This document shows positions 13,243 through 20,599 of a stretch of 25,011 nucleotides of DNA, piece after piece. Every line of letters begins with the position of its first letter. Within the stretch, counting starts at the first letter, position 1. This DNA is from an uncultured Acholeplasmataceae bacterium (lineage in GTDB: Bacteria > Bacillota_I > Bacilli_A > RF39 > UBA660): positions 1 to 25,011 of the forward strand of contig CAJKWD010000016.1 of the NCBI GenBank assembly GCA_905203475.1, given 5' to 3'. The notes below the pieces were generated by a model. The model ran no database searches and was not told the DNA's origin. It saw only the letters and a list, made by a program, of their open reading frames with translations. The translations under genes were made by a program, and so were the position numbers.

Positions 13243-14502
13243 ATGAAGAAATTATTTGTATCCATGGTTGGACTATTTTTACTTTACTTTTTATTAAAGG
13301 GTATTTTCTTTTTATTTCGTGGTAATACTGTATATCGTTATGAGATTATGAATAATGGAAATGCAATTACAGTGGAAGAAAAAAGGCATACGAAGACAAA
13401 GAAGACAAGTGAATATTATGATTTTGATATATATATAGATAAAACCGACTATCAATTTCGCGTATGGGAAAAAGATTTAGAAGGACATCAACAATTTATT
13501 CAAGATATCAAGACCATTGAAACAAATAAATACAGTTGTTATTTACCAATTTTTCAGAATGAAAAAATATTGACAGATATGATTTGTAAAGATAAGCGTA
13601 CTAAGATATTATATCTATATCATGAAATTCGTTTAAATGATACAAAATTAGATGCCAAAGTAGATAAAAAGTATTTTAAACAGTTGAAGAAATTTATGCC
13701 ACAAACAGATGGAAGCAAAGAAGAAGCACAGATGGAAATTGAAAATACACTGCCTTCAGCAATTAAAAAATTAGGAATTAGTACTTATCGTGGATTATCA
13801 ATTGTCGATATGAAGGGACAGGTAGAACAGATTACTTTGTTTTCTTCTGATCATTATGACCAACCATTACATGTTTTTATTCAAGGTTATTATTTAGTTG
13901 CTGATTATGATGAATCATATGATTTTCAACAATGGTATTTGGTAAATGTGAATACTGGAAAAGTAGATCAGATTAAAATGCCTGTAACTATTTCTTTTGA
14001 TTCGTATATTCAAGGTATTGTTGGAGATCGTGTTTATATTATGGATCGAAGTAATCGCATTCAATATTATTTTGATATGCGTGATCAATTGGTTCATAAA
14101 TGTAATAATGAAGATGGCATGATTCAGTATTATAATGGAAAAGAATTTGAAAATCGTAATGTTTATGATGCTTTAAATTCTGATCTATATTTTGTTGAAA
14201 GTAGTACTGTAAGAGAATCAGATGATGAAATATTAGTGTTTGATGAAAGTTCTAATTATTATTACTTATGGAAAAAAGAAGATAATCATTATCAAGTATA
14301 TCGTAGTATGGATAATACGTTAGAACAAATGACATATCTTTTTGAAACGACAAGTAATCATACTATTTATTGTGAAGATGGTGTTGTTTTTCAAAATGAG
14401 AATAGTGTTTGGTATGTTTCTGATACAGTAGGAACTAAAAAAATAATTGAAAATAAGGAATTTGAATTTAATGATACCATTATTTATGGGGTTGTGAAAT
14501 AG
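13243..14502 (+). CDS. Membrane-anchored protein of unknown function
   Basis: 419 residues starting MKKLFVSMVGLF, with one N-terminal hydrophobic segment (~4-26) that is a signal anchor; the start follows GAAGG. The rest is polar and predominantly beta-stranded, with many Tyr, Asp and Asn and recurring 'Y..V...G.v..I' strands from ~200 to the end, such as WYLVNVNTGKVDQI, GDRVYIMDRSNRIQYYFD and SVWYVSDTVGTKK. This looks like a degenerate beta-propeller or repeated sheet, but I do not recognise a family and see no catalytic motif. It is probably co-transcribed with cls and ends at a strong terminator, so a role at the outer membrane face is plausible. Confidence 0.8.
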   Translation: MKKLFVSMVGLFLLYFLLKGIFFLFRGNTVYRYEIMNNGNAITVEEKRHTKTKKTSEYYDFDIYIDKTDYQFRVWEKDLEGHQQFIQDIKTIETNKYSCYLPIFQNEKILTDMICKDKRTKILYLYHEIRLNDTKLDAKVDKKYFKQLKKFMPQTDGSKEEAQMEIENTLPSAIKKLGISTYRGLSIVDMKGQVEQITLFSSDHYDQPLHVFIQGYYLVADYDESYDFQQWYLVNVNTGKVDQIKMPVTISFDSYIQGIVGDRVYIMDRSNRIQYYFDMRDQLVHKCNNEDGMIQYYNGKEFENRNVYDALNSDLYFVESSTVRESDDEILVFDESSNYYYLWKKEDNHYQVYRSMDNTLEQMTYLFETTSNHTIYCEDGVVFQNENSVWYVSDTVGTKKIIENKEFEFNDTIIYGVVK

Positions 14503-14526
14503 TCATAAATTTTTATGACTATTTTT
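14499..14526 (+). terminator. Terminator overlapping the stop codon
   Basis: ATAGTCATAAA (14499-14509) pairs with TTTATGACTAT (14512-14522), then Ts. The stop codon (14500-14502) is within the left arm. Confidence 0.85.
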
Positions 14527-14548
14527 GTTTTATAACTAGGCTTAGCTC

Positions 14549-14577
14549 TTTTCATTTTTAAAATTATAGTATATAAT
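14549..14577 (+). promoter_or_regulatory. Sigma-A-type promoter of the thioredoxin/AAA operon
   Basis: TTTTCA (14549-14554), 17-base spacer, TATAAT (14572-14577), about 22 bases before the start codon. Confidence 0.55.
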
Positions 14578-14599
14578 TGTAAAGTGAAGGATGATGGAA

Positions 14600-15019
14600 A
14601 TGAAAAAATGGTTATGCCTACTTTGTACGATATTATCTATTACATTTATAACAGCTTGTTCAAAATATACAACTTATGAAGAGGTATCTTTTGATACAGT
14701 GATGAAAATGTTAGATAACAAACAAAGTTTTATATTATTTATTGGTTCTAGTAGTTGTTCTCATTGTGCAACGTATGAACCTAAGTTAAATAGTGTAATT
14801 AAAGAATATCAGGTAAAAGTTTATTTTATAGATGTTAGTAAATTAAGTGAAGCTGAAAATTCTAAATTAAATGCAAAGATTAGTTATGGAAATGCTACTC
14901 CAATGACGGTGTTTATTAAAAATGGAAAAGAAGAAAGTTCTTATAATCGTATTCGTGGAGATCAAGATCGAGATGTTATTGTATCAATGTTTCAAAAAAA
15001 TGGTTATATTGAAGAATAG
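14600..15019 (+). CDS. Thioredoxin-like lipoprotein with CxxC
   Basis: 139 residues from ATG 14600; in-frame ATGs at 14591 and 14594 are too close to GAAGG. A lipoprotein signal ends at ITAC, with C20 lipidated, so the protein is tethered outside the cell. The mature part is a thioredoxin fold: QSFILFIGSSSCSHCATYEP with active-site C53-S-H-C56, KVYFIDVSKL, then the cis-proline turn ATPMTVFIKNG and a C-terminal helix. It probably reduces or oxidises extracytoplasmic disulphides, though the CSHC pair differs from the classic CGPC. It is the first gene of a compact operon: the AAA+ gene starts 11 bases after its stop. Confidence 0.87.
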   Translation: MKKWLCLLCTILSITFITACSKYTTYEEVSFDTVMKMLDNKQSFILFIGSSSCSHCATYEPKLNSVIKEYQVKVYFIDVSKLSEAENSKLNAKISYGNATPMTVFIKNGKEESSYNRIRGDQDRDVIVSMFQKNGYIEE

Positions 15020-15030
15020 GAGGGAATCAC

Positions 15031-16161
15031 ATGGAGAAAGTAGAATTTATTGATGGCTCTGAAACTACAAATGAAGTAGATAGTATGCGTGTTGGTTCTT
15101 TAAATGAAGAAGCGAGTGCGGAACCTCATCAAGAAGTATTGGAAAATGATACACCGGTTGTGGAGTCACCAGTACAACCTATTGCTCCGATTCCAACAGA
15201 TACCGAAGATGAAGAAGTATCCTTTAGTGTTTTAGATACTTATGGTGAAGATCTTACTTTAAAGAATTATGTTACAAATCCGGCAATTGCTCGTGAAGAG
15301 GAATTGAAACGACTTATGATAGTTTTATTGACTCCAGAAAAATCAGGACTATTAGTAGGAAAGCCAGGTATTGGTAAAACGGCAATTGTTGAGGGTCTTG
15401 CTTATTTAATTCAACGAGGAAATGTTCCTAATGCTTTAAAGAATTATCATATTATTAAATTAGTTTCTAGTTCTTTAGTAGGAAAAGTCCAAGTTGGAAA
15501 TCAAGAAGAAATGATTATGCATTTACTAGTGGAAGAGTTAAAACATAAAAGCAAAATTATTTTATTTATCGATGAAATTCATACCTTAATTGGTAAGGGA
15601 GAATCTATGGACTTAGCAAATATGTTAAAAGCTGGATTGGACCGCGGTGAGATTAAAGTAGTAGGTGCGACTACAACAATTGAATATGATACTTATGTTG
15701 TTCGTGACCGAGCTTTTTTAAGACGTTTTGAACGTATTGATGTATTGGAACCAGATCGTGATACAACTGTTAAAATATTAATGGGGACGCTTCCTAAATT
15801 GGAAAAGCAAACGGGTGTAAAATTTGCCTATAATGGATATGTTGTACAGATGTTAATGGAAGCAATTGTTGATGCAACCTCAGAATTTAAGCGTGTTTAT
15901 GGATTGTCAGCAATGTATCCAGACGTCGCTTTATCTGTTTTAACTCAAGCTTTTTCAAATGCTTTATTTCAAAATAAAGACAAAGTTACATTGGAAGATG
16001 TTTATACAGCAATCAAAACTAGTAAACGTATTTATCCAGATAGTATTGTAAAAGAATTAGCAAAGTTTAGAGAGAATTTTAAAGAATTAGCAGCAGAAGA
16101 ACATATTACATTGCCAGTAGTAACTATTCAAGATGTAGAAGTGAAAGAAGATGTGGAATAG
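15031..16161 (+). CDS. Stand-alone Clp-type AAA+ ATPase (single D1-like module)
   Basis: 376 residues. Residues 1-68 are acidic and probably disordered. From ~70 there is one AAA+ module most like the first ATPase domain of ClpC/ClpB: NPAIAREEELKRLM, Walker A G110-KPGIGKT-117, VEGLAYLIQRGNVPNAL, Walker B ILFI-D181-E182-IH, sensor VVGATTTIEYDTYV, arginine residues in VVRDRAFLRRFERI and the C-terminal lid. There is no Clp N domain, no second AAA module, and no sign of a ClpP-docking loop, so it is not a normal unfoldase. It may be a remodelling ATPase serving the anchored thioredoxin-like partners encoded on both sides. The start follows GGAGGGA. How a soluble ATPase would reach extracytoplasmic partners is unclear; the second partner has a short cytoplasmic N-terminus. 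Confidence 0.88.
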   Translation: MEKVEFIDGSETTNEVDSMRVGSLNEEASAEPHQEVLENDTPVVESPVQPIAPIPTDTEDEEVSFSVLDTYGEDLTLKNYVTNPAIAREEELKRLMIVLLTPEKSGLLVGKPGIGKTAIVEGLAYLIQRGNVPNALKNYHIIKLVSSSLVGKVQVGNQEEMIMHLLVEELKHKSKIILFIDEIHTLIGKGESMDLANMLKAGLDRGEIKVVGATTTIEYDTYVVRDRAFLRRFERIDVLEPDRDTTVKILMGTLPKLEKQTGVKFAYNGYVVQMLMEAIVDATSEFKRVYGLSAMYPDVALSVLTQAFSNALFQNKDKVTLEDVYTAIKTSKRIYPDSIVKELAKFRENFKELAAEEHITLPVVTIQDVEVKEDVE

Positions 16162-16171
16162 GAGGATGGAT

Positions 16172-16681
16172 ATGAGAGAAATTCCAAAAAAGAACTATAT
16201 TATTTTTGCACTTGTCATTATCATTAGTTTAGGGATTGTTATATATTGTATGAGATGGTACCAAATGTCACAAAGTGTGGATAAATCTAATGTAATGGAT
16301 GGATTAGTATCAGAATTAAAGAGTGATGAATTATCTAGTTATTTATTAGATAATCCAAATGTGATTGTTTATTTGGCACCAAGTGATAGTCATGAAAATA
16401 GAAATTTAGAAGACAAGTTACATGACTTAATTATTCGTAAAGAGTTAACAAGTGAATTTATTTATTTAGATAGTAGTTTGATTACTGATACTAGTATTTA
16501 CGATGATTATGAAGAGAAGTATCTATCAGATACATTAAAAAATCAATCAATTGACTTATCCGTTACACCTAATTTGTGGTATTTTCACGATGGTAAGATC
16601 ATGGATGTTATGAATACTGTATCTCGTGCATCTAGTATTCAAGATGTAGAATATTTTTTAGAGAAGAACGGAGTTTATTAA
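16172..16681 (+). CDS. Membrane-anchored Cys-less thioredoxin-like protein
   Basis: 169 residues from ATG 16172, chosen for AGGAGG six bases upstream. Cytoplasmic MREIPKK is followed by one helix (~9-28); the rest lies outside. Residues ~45-165 follow a thioredoxin pattern: helix ELSSYLLDNP, strand NVIVYLAPSDSHENR where a redox CxxC would sit, strand EFIYLDSSLI, a TP turn in VTPNLWYFHDGKIMDV equivalent to the cis-proline strand, and a final helix. With no cysteine at the active position it cannot be a disulphide oxidoreductase and may bind a partner instead. It starts 10 bases after the AAA+ gene and ends one base before trmL. Fold assigned by pattern only. Confidence 0.75.
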   Translation: MREIPKKNYIIFALVIIISLGIVIYCMRWYQMSQSVDKSNVMDGLVSELKSDELSSYLLDNPNVIVYLAPSDSHENRNLEDKLHDLIIRKELTSEFIYLDSSLITDTSIYDDYEEKYLSDTLKNQSIDLSVTPNLWYFHDGKIMDVMNTVSRASSIQDVEYFLEKNGVY

Positions 16682-16682
16682 G

Positions 16683-17189
16683 ATGATTCATGTCGTATTG
16701 TATCAACCAGAAATTCCACAAAATACAGGAAATATTATGCGTACTTGTGTTGCCACAAATACGCATTTACATTTAATTAAGCCACTTGGCTTTCGTTTAG
16801 ATGAACAGAGTATTAAACGTAGTGGTGTGAATTATATTTCTAAGTGTCATTATACGGTATATGAAAATTACGATGAATTTAAAAGTAAGAATCCCGGTAC
16901 TTATTATTATCTAACAAGATATGGAAGAAAGCCACATACAACATTTGATTATCATGATTGTAATAAGAACATATATTTTATTTTTGGAAAAGAGAGTACT
17001 GGTATTCCAAAAGAAATTCTAAAAGATGATTTAGAGCATTGTATGCGTATCCCAATGACAGACGGAGTACGTGCATTAAATGTATCAAATACAGTAGCAA
17101 TCATGGTTTATGAAGCTTTACGTCAACAAAACTATCCGAATTTATTGAAAGAAGAACCGTTTAAAGGTGCTGATTATTTAGAAAAATAA
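16683..17189 (+). CDS. trmL: tRNA (cytidine(34)-2'-O)-methyltransferase, SPOUT family
   Basis: 168 residues covering a complete TrmL-type SPOUT domain: MIHVVLYQPEIPQNTGNIMR at the N-terminus, CVATNTHLHLIKPLGF, SGVNYI, then the knotted SAM-binding motifs IYFIFGKESTGIP, MRIPMTDGVRALNVSNTVAI and a terminal helix. The enzyme methylates the ribose of the wobble nucleotide of certain leucine tRNAs. It follows the upstream gene by a single base and uses an internal GGAG, so it belongs to that operon in transcription though probably not in function. No terminator is evident after it; a promoter at 17197 serves the next gene. Confidence 0.95.
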   Translation: MIHVVLYQPEIPQNTGNIMRTCVATNTHLHLIKPLGFRLDEQSIKRSGVNYISKCHYTVYENYDEFKSKNPGTYYYLTRYGRKPHTTFDYHDCNKNIYFIFGKESTGIPKEILKDDLEHCMRIPMTDGVRALNVSNTVAIMVYEALRQQNYPNLLKEEPFKGADYLEK

Positions 17190-17196
17190 ATAATGC

Positions 17197-17225
17197 TTGT
17201 TATCAAAAGATAAATGTGATAAACT
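17197..17225 (+). promoter_or_regulatory. Sigma-A-type promoter
   Basis: TTGTTA (17197-17202), 17-base spacer, TAAACT (17220-17225), ahead of the start at 17255. Confidence 0.5.
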
Positions 17226-17254
17226 GAAAGTAGCAGAAGAATAGGAGGGGAACT

Positions 17255-18010
17255 ATGGATTTTATCATCAATAACTATATTTGGATTATTGTTATTTCTA
17301 TTATTTTAGTAATGGCATTAATCGGATACTTAGCTGAAAAAACTGATTTTATCCATGAAAATAAACAAAAGAAGAAAGAACATAAAAAAGCAATAGAGGA
17401 AGAAAGTAAATTAGAAAAAGTAGAAACTCCAAAAAGTGAAATTCCTGTTACTCCATTGGTAAGTCCAGTAGCAGAAGTAAATAGTACAACGGATAGTTTA
17501 GGTTTTGAAGATCCGTTCGCTATGACAAGTGATACAGTTTCTGCTGAAAAGATTGAAGAACCAAAGGCAGAAGATAATGCCAATACAAAGATCAATCCGG
17601 AACCTGTATCTAATGTTTCAGAGAATACGAAGATTGACGAGTCTTTATTTGCACCAGTAGAAAAACCAAAGTTTGGAGAAGAATTCTCAGTTCCAGAAGA
17701 TTATATTCATCATGAAAAAAAGGAAGAACCACAAGAAAACCAAGTAGATAAAGAAAATAATCAAGCAGAACCATTGGAACCATTAGAACCACTTGAAAGT
17801 TTAGAGGATGTATCAAAGACAGCTGAAGAGACTAAACCGGTAGCAGAAAAAACAGATACACCACCAGTAGTAGAAGAAATTAATGATAGTGATATATATG
17901 GAGCTTCTAATCCATCACAAGAAGTAGCAAACGCTTCAGAAGAAGATCAAGTTGCTGCTCCAAAACTAAATGAAGAAACTACTGATGATATGGATGAATG
18001 GAAAATTTAA
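17255..18010 (+). CDS. Membrane-anchored acidic, disordered protein
   Basis: 251 residues. One hydrophobic helix (~7-26), a lysine-rich stretch (KQKKKEHKKA) just after it, then ~200 residues dominated by Glu, Pro, Val, Ser and Asn with no predicted fold, including the short repeat EPLEPLEPLE. The positive residues directly after the helix argue for a cytoplasmic C-terminal tail. The start follows GGAGGGG. I recognise no family. Long acidic tails on a membrane anchor are found in cell division and cell-wall scaffold proteins (ZipA-like or GpsB-partner-like arrangements), but nothing here identifies one. It has its own promoter and terminator. Confidence 0.8.
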   Translation: MDFIINNYIWIIVISIILVMALIGYLAEKTDFIHENKQKKKEHKKAIEEESKLEKVETPKSEIPVTPLVSPVAEVNSTTDSLGFEDPFAMTSDTVSAEKIEEPKAEDNANTKINPEPVSNVSENTKIDESLFAPVEKPKFGEEFSVPEDYIHHEKKEEPQENQVDKENNQAEPLEPLEPLESLEDVSKTAEETKPVAEKTDTPPVVEEINDSDIYGASNPSQEVANASEEDQVAAPKLNEETTDDMDEWKI

Positions 18011-18031
18011 AGAGACTTTGTCTCTTTTTTT
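18009..18031 (+). terminator. Terminator overlapping the stop codon
   Basis: AAAGAGAC (18009-18016), loop TTT, GTCTCTTT (18020-18027), then Ts. Confidence 0.85.
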
Positions 18032-18052
18032 GTTTTAAAGTGTAACAACTTA

Positions 18053-18061
18053 TGGTATAAT
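18053..18061 (+). promoter_or_regulatory. Extended -10 promoter of cdaA
   Basis: TGG-TATAAT (18053-18061), 27 bases before ATG 18089, with no strong -35. Confidence 0.55.
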
Positions 18062-18088
18062 TGGTTATAGTGTAGATGGAGGTAATAT

Positions 18089-18907
18089 ATGACATTTGAT
18101 AGTATGATTCTGTTTGGAAAACGATTACTAGATGTATTACTGGTATGGCTTGTTTTTTATTATATTTTAAAAAGTTTAAGAAAAAATGTAAAAATGGTTC
18201 TTTTATTTAAAGGAATTTTATTTATTGTGATCTTAAAAATTGTAAGTGATTTATTAGATCTTGTAACAATTGGATATTTGTTGGATTATGCAATTATGTG
18301 GGGTCCTTTGGCTTTAATTATTATTTTTCAACCAGAAATTCGCAATGTGTTAGAACAATTAGGACGTAGCCAATTATTAGGTCGTCATAAAGTTTTAACA
18401 GTTGATGAACGTGAAAAAATGGTATATGAAATCATTCAAGCGGTTGATTATTTAAAGAAGGCTCATATTGGTGCGTTAATTGTTTTAGAACGTGATAATA
18501 GTTTAACTGAGTATATTGAAAAAGCAAAGAAAATTTATGCTGATATCTCAAGTGATTTATTGATTTCTCTATTTTTTCCAAACAATCCAATGCATGATGG
18601 TGGTGTTATTATTCAAGGTGATAAAATTACATGTGCAGGAGCTGTTTTTCCAACAAGTGATAGTATGAAAATCAGTAAACGCTTAGGTACAAGACACCGT
18701 GCGGCACTTGGAATTAGTGAGGAGACAGATTGTATTGCTTTAGTCGTTTCTGAAGAAACAGGAAGAATTTCAATTGCTATCGGTGGTGTGTTAAATTATA
18801 ATTTAACATTAGATGAATTTAAATTAATGCTTTTAGATGAATTGCGTCCAAAGAAAGCATTTGTAACAACGGAAGAAGAGGAGGATGATGAGAATGAAAA
18901 TATTTAA
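18089..18907 (+). CDS. cdaA: Diadenylate cyclase CdaA
   Basis: 272 residues. Three N-terminal helices (~10-28, ~36-55, ~60-80) precede a DisA_N-type cyclase domain beginning FQPEIRNVLEQLGRSQLL. The two catalytic motifs are D170-G-G, in the position of the canonical DGA, and R202-H-R204 within LGTRHRAALG, followed by VVSEETGRISIAIGG. The enzyme makes c-di-AMP from two ATP at the membrane; this messenger controls potassium transport and cell-wall homeostasis. Positions of both motifs agree with the Bacillus enzyme. The Ala-to-Gly change in DGA is conservative but uncommon. The start follows GGAGG, and the end overlaps cdaR by 14 bases, a typical cdaA-cdaR arrangement. Confidence 0.95.
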   Translation: MTFDSMILFGKRLLDVLLVWLVFYYILKSLRKNVKMVLLFKGILFIVILKIVSDLLDLVTIGYLLDYAIMWGPLALIIIFQPEIRNVLEQLGRSQLLGRHKVLTVDEREKMVYEIIQAVDYLKKAHIGALIVLERDNSLTEYIEKAKKIYADISSDLLISLFFPNNPMHDGGVIIQGDKITCAGAVFPTSDSMKISKRLGTRHRAALGISEETDCIALVVSEETGRISIAIGGVLNYNLTLDEFKLMLLDELRPKKAFVTTEEEEDDENENI

Positions 18908-20246
18908 ACCATTCAGAATCTTTTTTCGTAATATTTGGAAGATTATCGATCGTCGCATTGTCGTTCCAATTACGAAAATTGTGTTGTGGATTAGTGATTC
19001 CTTTAAAGCTTCCAGTAAGAAAATAGAACGTTGGTTATCAAAAACAAATACACTATTATTTTTATCATTATTTATGGCTATTATTGTGTTTGTTGTAATT
19101 GATCAAAAAATTCTATTATTTTCTGAGAATTCAGCAGAAGTATTAAAAGAACAACCTGTTCATGCTACATATAACGAAGAGGCATATGTTGTTGAAGGAT
19201 TACCAAAAAAAGTAGATGTTACTTTAATTGGCCGTAAAGCAGATTTATATTTTGCAAAACAAAGTCCATCACAAGATATTACTGTTGATTTATCCGATTT
19301 AAAACCTGGTATGCATAAGGTAAATATCAAATATAATCAGATTTTGCCTTCTATTGAATATAAAGTAAACCCAAGTGTTGCAACGGTTATGATTTATCCT
19401 AAAGTATCTGAAACAAGAACACTTGATACTGACATTTTAAATCAAGACTCATTAGATAGTAAGTTAGTATTAAAAAATGTAAATTTAGATACAGATAAAG
19501 TGGTCATTAAAGGTGCAGAACATCGTTTAAAAGAAGTTTCAACAGTGAAGGCTTTGGTTGATATTGAAAATCTGATATCACAAGAAGAAGGAACTGTCGA
19601 ATTAAATGATATTCCTTTAAAGGCTTATGATAAAAATGGTGATGCTGTTGATGTAGAGATTGTTCCAAGTAAAGTCTCAGCAGAAGTAACGATTGATTCA
19701 CCAAGTAAGGAATTACCAATTCGCGTTATTCCAAATGGAGAAATTAGTTTTGGATACGCAATTAGTGAAATTACGACAAATGAATCACGTGTTACGGTAT
19801 ACGGAAGCGAAAGTGCTTTGGATAAGTTAAGATATGTTCCAGTATATATTGATGTAAAAGATCTGAATACTGATAGACAATATAAACAAGAAATTAAACG
19901 TCCAGTTGGTGTTCGTTCTATGAGTGTCAATAATATTACAATTAATGTAAAGCTTGGAAAATCAGTTGATAAGGAAGTAAATGATGTATCAATTGAGTAT
20001 CGTAATTTAAGTGATGAATATACAGTACAAGGACTTTCTGCAGCAGATACGAAAGTTTCGGTTGTTTTAAAAGGTGTGAATACTGTATTAGATACAATTA
20101 AAACAGAAGACATTACAGCATATTTAGATTTGGATGGATATACAGAAGGAGAACATGAAGTTCCTGTTGAAGTAGAAGGAGAAGATGTTCGTATTCAATA
20201 TATTCCAAAAACGAAAAAGGTAAAAATTAAAATTGTAAAAAAATAA
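18894..20246 (+). CDS. cdaR: CdaA regulatory protein CdaR (YbbR repeats)
   Basis: 450 residues from ATG 18894, chosen because AGGAGG is nine bases upstream; ATGs at 18885 and 18888 are alternatives. A positively charged N-terminus of ~50 residues precedes one helix (~53-70), so the rest lies outside. The remainder shows about four YbbR-type repeats of ~85 residues, each with strands like 'vdVtL.G....l......i...vDLs.l..G.h.v.v.......' : LPKKVDVTLIGRKADLYFAK, VVIKGAEHRLKEV, VTVYGSESALDKL, SVVLKGVNTVLDTI. CdaR binds CdaA and modulates c-di-AMP production. The long basic cytoplasmic N-terminus is a feature not seen in the short Bacillus form. glmM, the usual third gene, is absent: a terminator and a convergent gene follow. 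Confidence 0.93.
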   Translation: MKIFKPFRIFFRNIWKIIDRRIVVPITKIVLWISDSFKASSKKIERWLSKTNTLLFLSLFMAIIVFVVIDQKILLFSENSAEVLKEQPVHATYNEEAYVVEGLPKKVDVTLIGRKADLYFAKQSPSQDITVDLSDLKPGMHKVNIKYNQILPSIEYKVNPSVATVMIYPKVSETRTLDTDILNQDSLDSKLVLKNVNLDTDKVVIKGAEHRLKEVSTVKALVDIENLISQEEGTVELNDIPLKAYDKNGDAVDVEIVPSKVSAEVTIDSPSKELPIRVIPNGEISFGYAISEITTNESRVTVYGSESALDKLRYVPVYIDVKDLNTDRQYKQEIKRPVGVRSMSVNNITINVKLGKSVDKEVNDVSIEYRNLSDEYTVQGLSAADTKVSVVLKGVNTVLDTIKTEDITAYLDLDGYTEGEHEVPVEVEGEDVRIQYIPKTKKVKIKIVKK

Positions 20247-20252
20247 GCAAAA

Positions 20253-20288
20253 AAAGAATACGTATCAAAAAAATGATATGTATTCTTT
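20253..20288. terminator. Bidirectional terminator, 15-base-pair stem
   Basis: AAAGAATACGTATCA (20253-20267) / TGATATGTATTCTTT (20274-20288), one G-U pair, A6 loop. It separates cdaR from the convergent small gene. Confidence 0.88.
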
Positions 20289-20488
20289 TATTTTCGATCC
20301 AAATCAGTAAAAAAGATTCCAATATTAATAAGACCACATATTCCTACTAGAATATATATAATTTTCGCAATCATAGATTGGTCTCCGAATAAGGAAGCAA
20401 CAATGTTGATATCAAATAATCCATAGATTCCCCATACAACGGCACCAATAATTGTAAATACTAATGCGATTTTTTGTAATGTTTCCAT
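20288..20488 (-). CDS. DUF378-family small membrane protein
   Basis: 66 residues from the ATG at 20488, chosen for AAGGAAGG six bases upstream rather than the ATG 30 bases earlier. Two hydrophobic helices: ALVFTIIGAVVWGIYGLF (~8-25) and AKIIYILVGICGLINIGIFF (~41-60), joined by a short loop DINIVASLFGDQ. The order 'K.al.l.iiGa..WgliGlF..d.va.lfG....l.riiY.lvGl.gly.l' is that of DUF378 (YuzA-like), conserved across Bacillota but of unknown function. It converges on cdaR and shares its terminator. Confidence 0.85.
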   Translation of the reverse strand: METLQKIALVFTIIGAVVWGIYGLFDINIVASLFGDQSMIAKIIYILVGICGLINIGIFFTDLDRK

Positions 20489-20565
20489 AATACCTTCCTT
20501 TCTTTTCTTTTTTATCATATCCGAAATTTTAAAAAATATTCATTCATAAACAAAATTGTATTCCA

Positions 20566-20571
20566 TATAAT
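20566..20571 (+). promoter_or_regulatory. -10 element of the LolA-like lipoprotein gene
   Basis: TATAAT (20566-20571) with a weak TTCATA at 20543-20548, 17 bases upstream; the start codon is 28 bases downstream. Confidence 0.45.
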
Positions 20572-20599
20572 TTAATGAATGAAATATTGGGGTGATAAA

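Noticed and set aside
16276..16284. A further DnaA box on the minus strand (TGTGGATAA) in the thioredoxin-like gene
   Set aside because: A single isolated copy, compatible with chance at this length and composition.
19625..20113. Long antisense open frame (about 160 codons) opposite cdaR
   Set aside because: No ribosome binding site or recognisable protein; it mirrors the codon pattern of cdaR.
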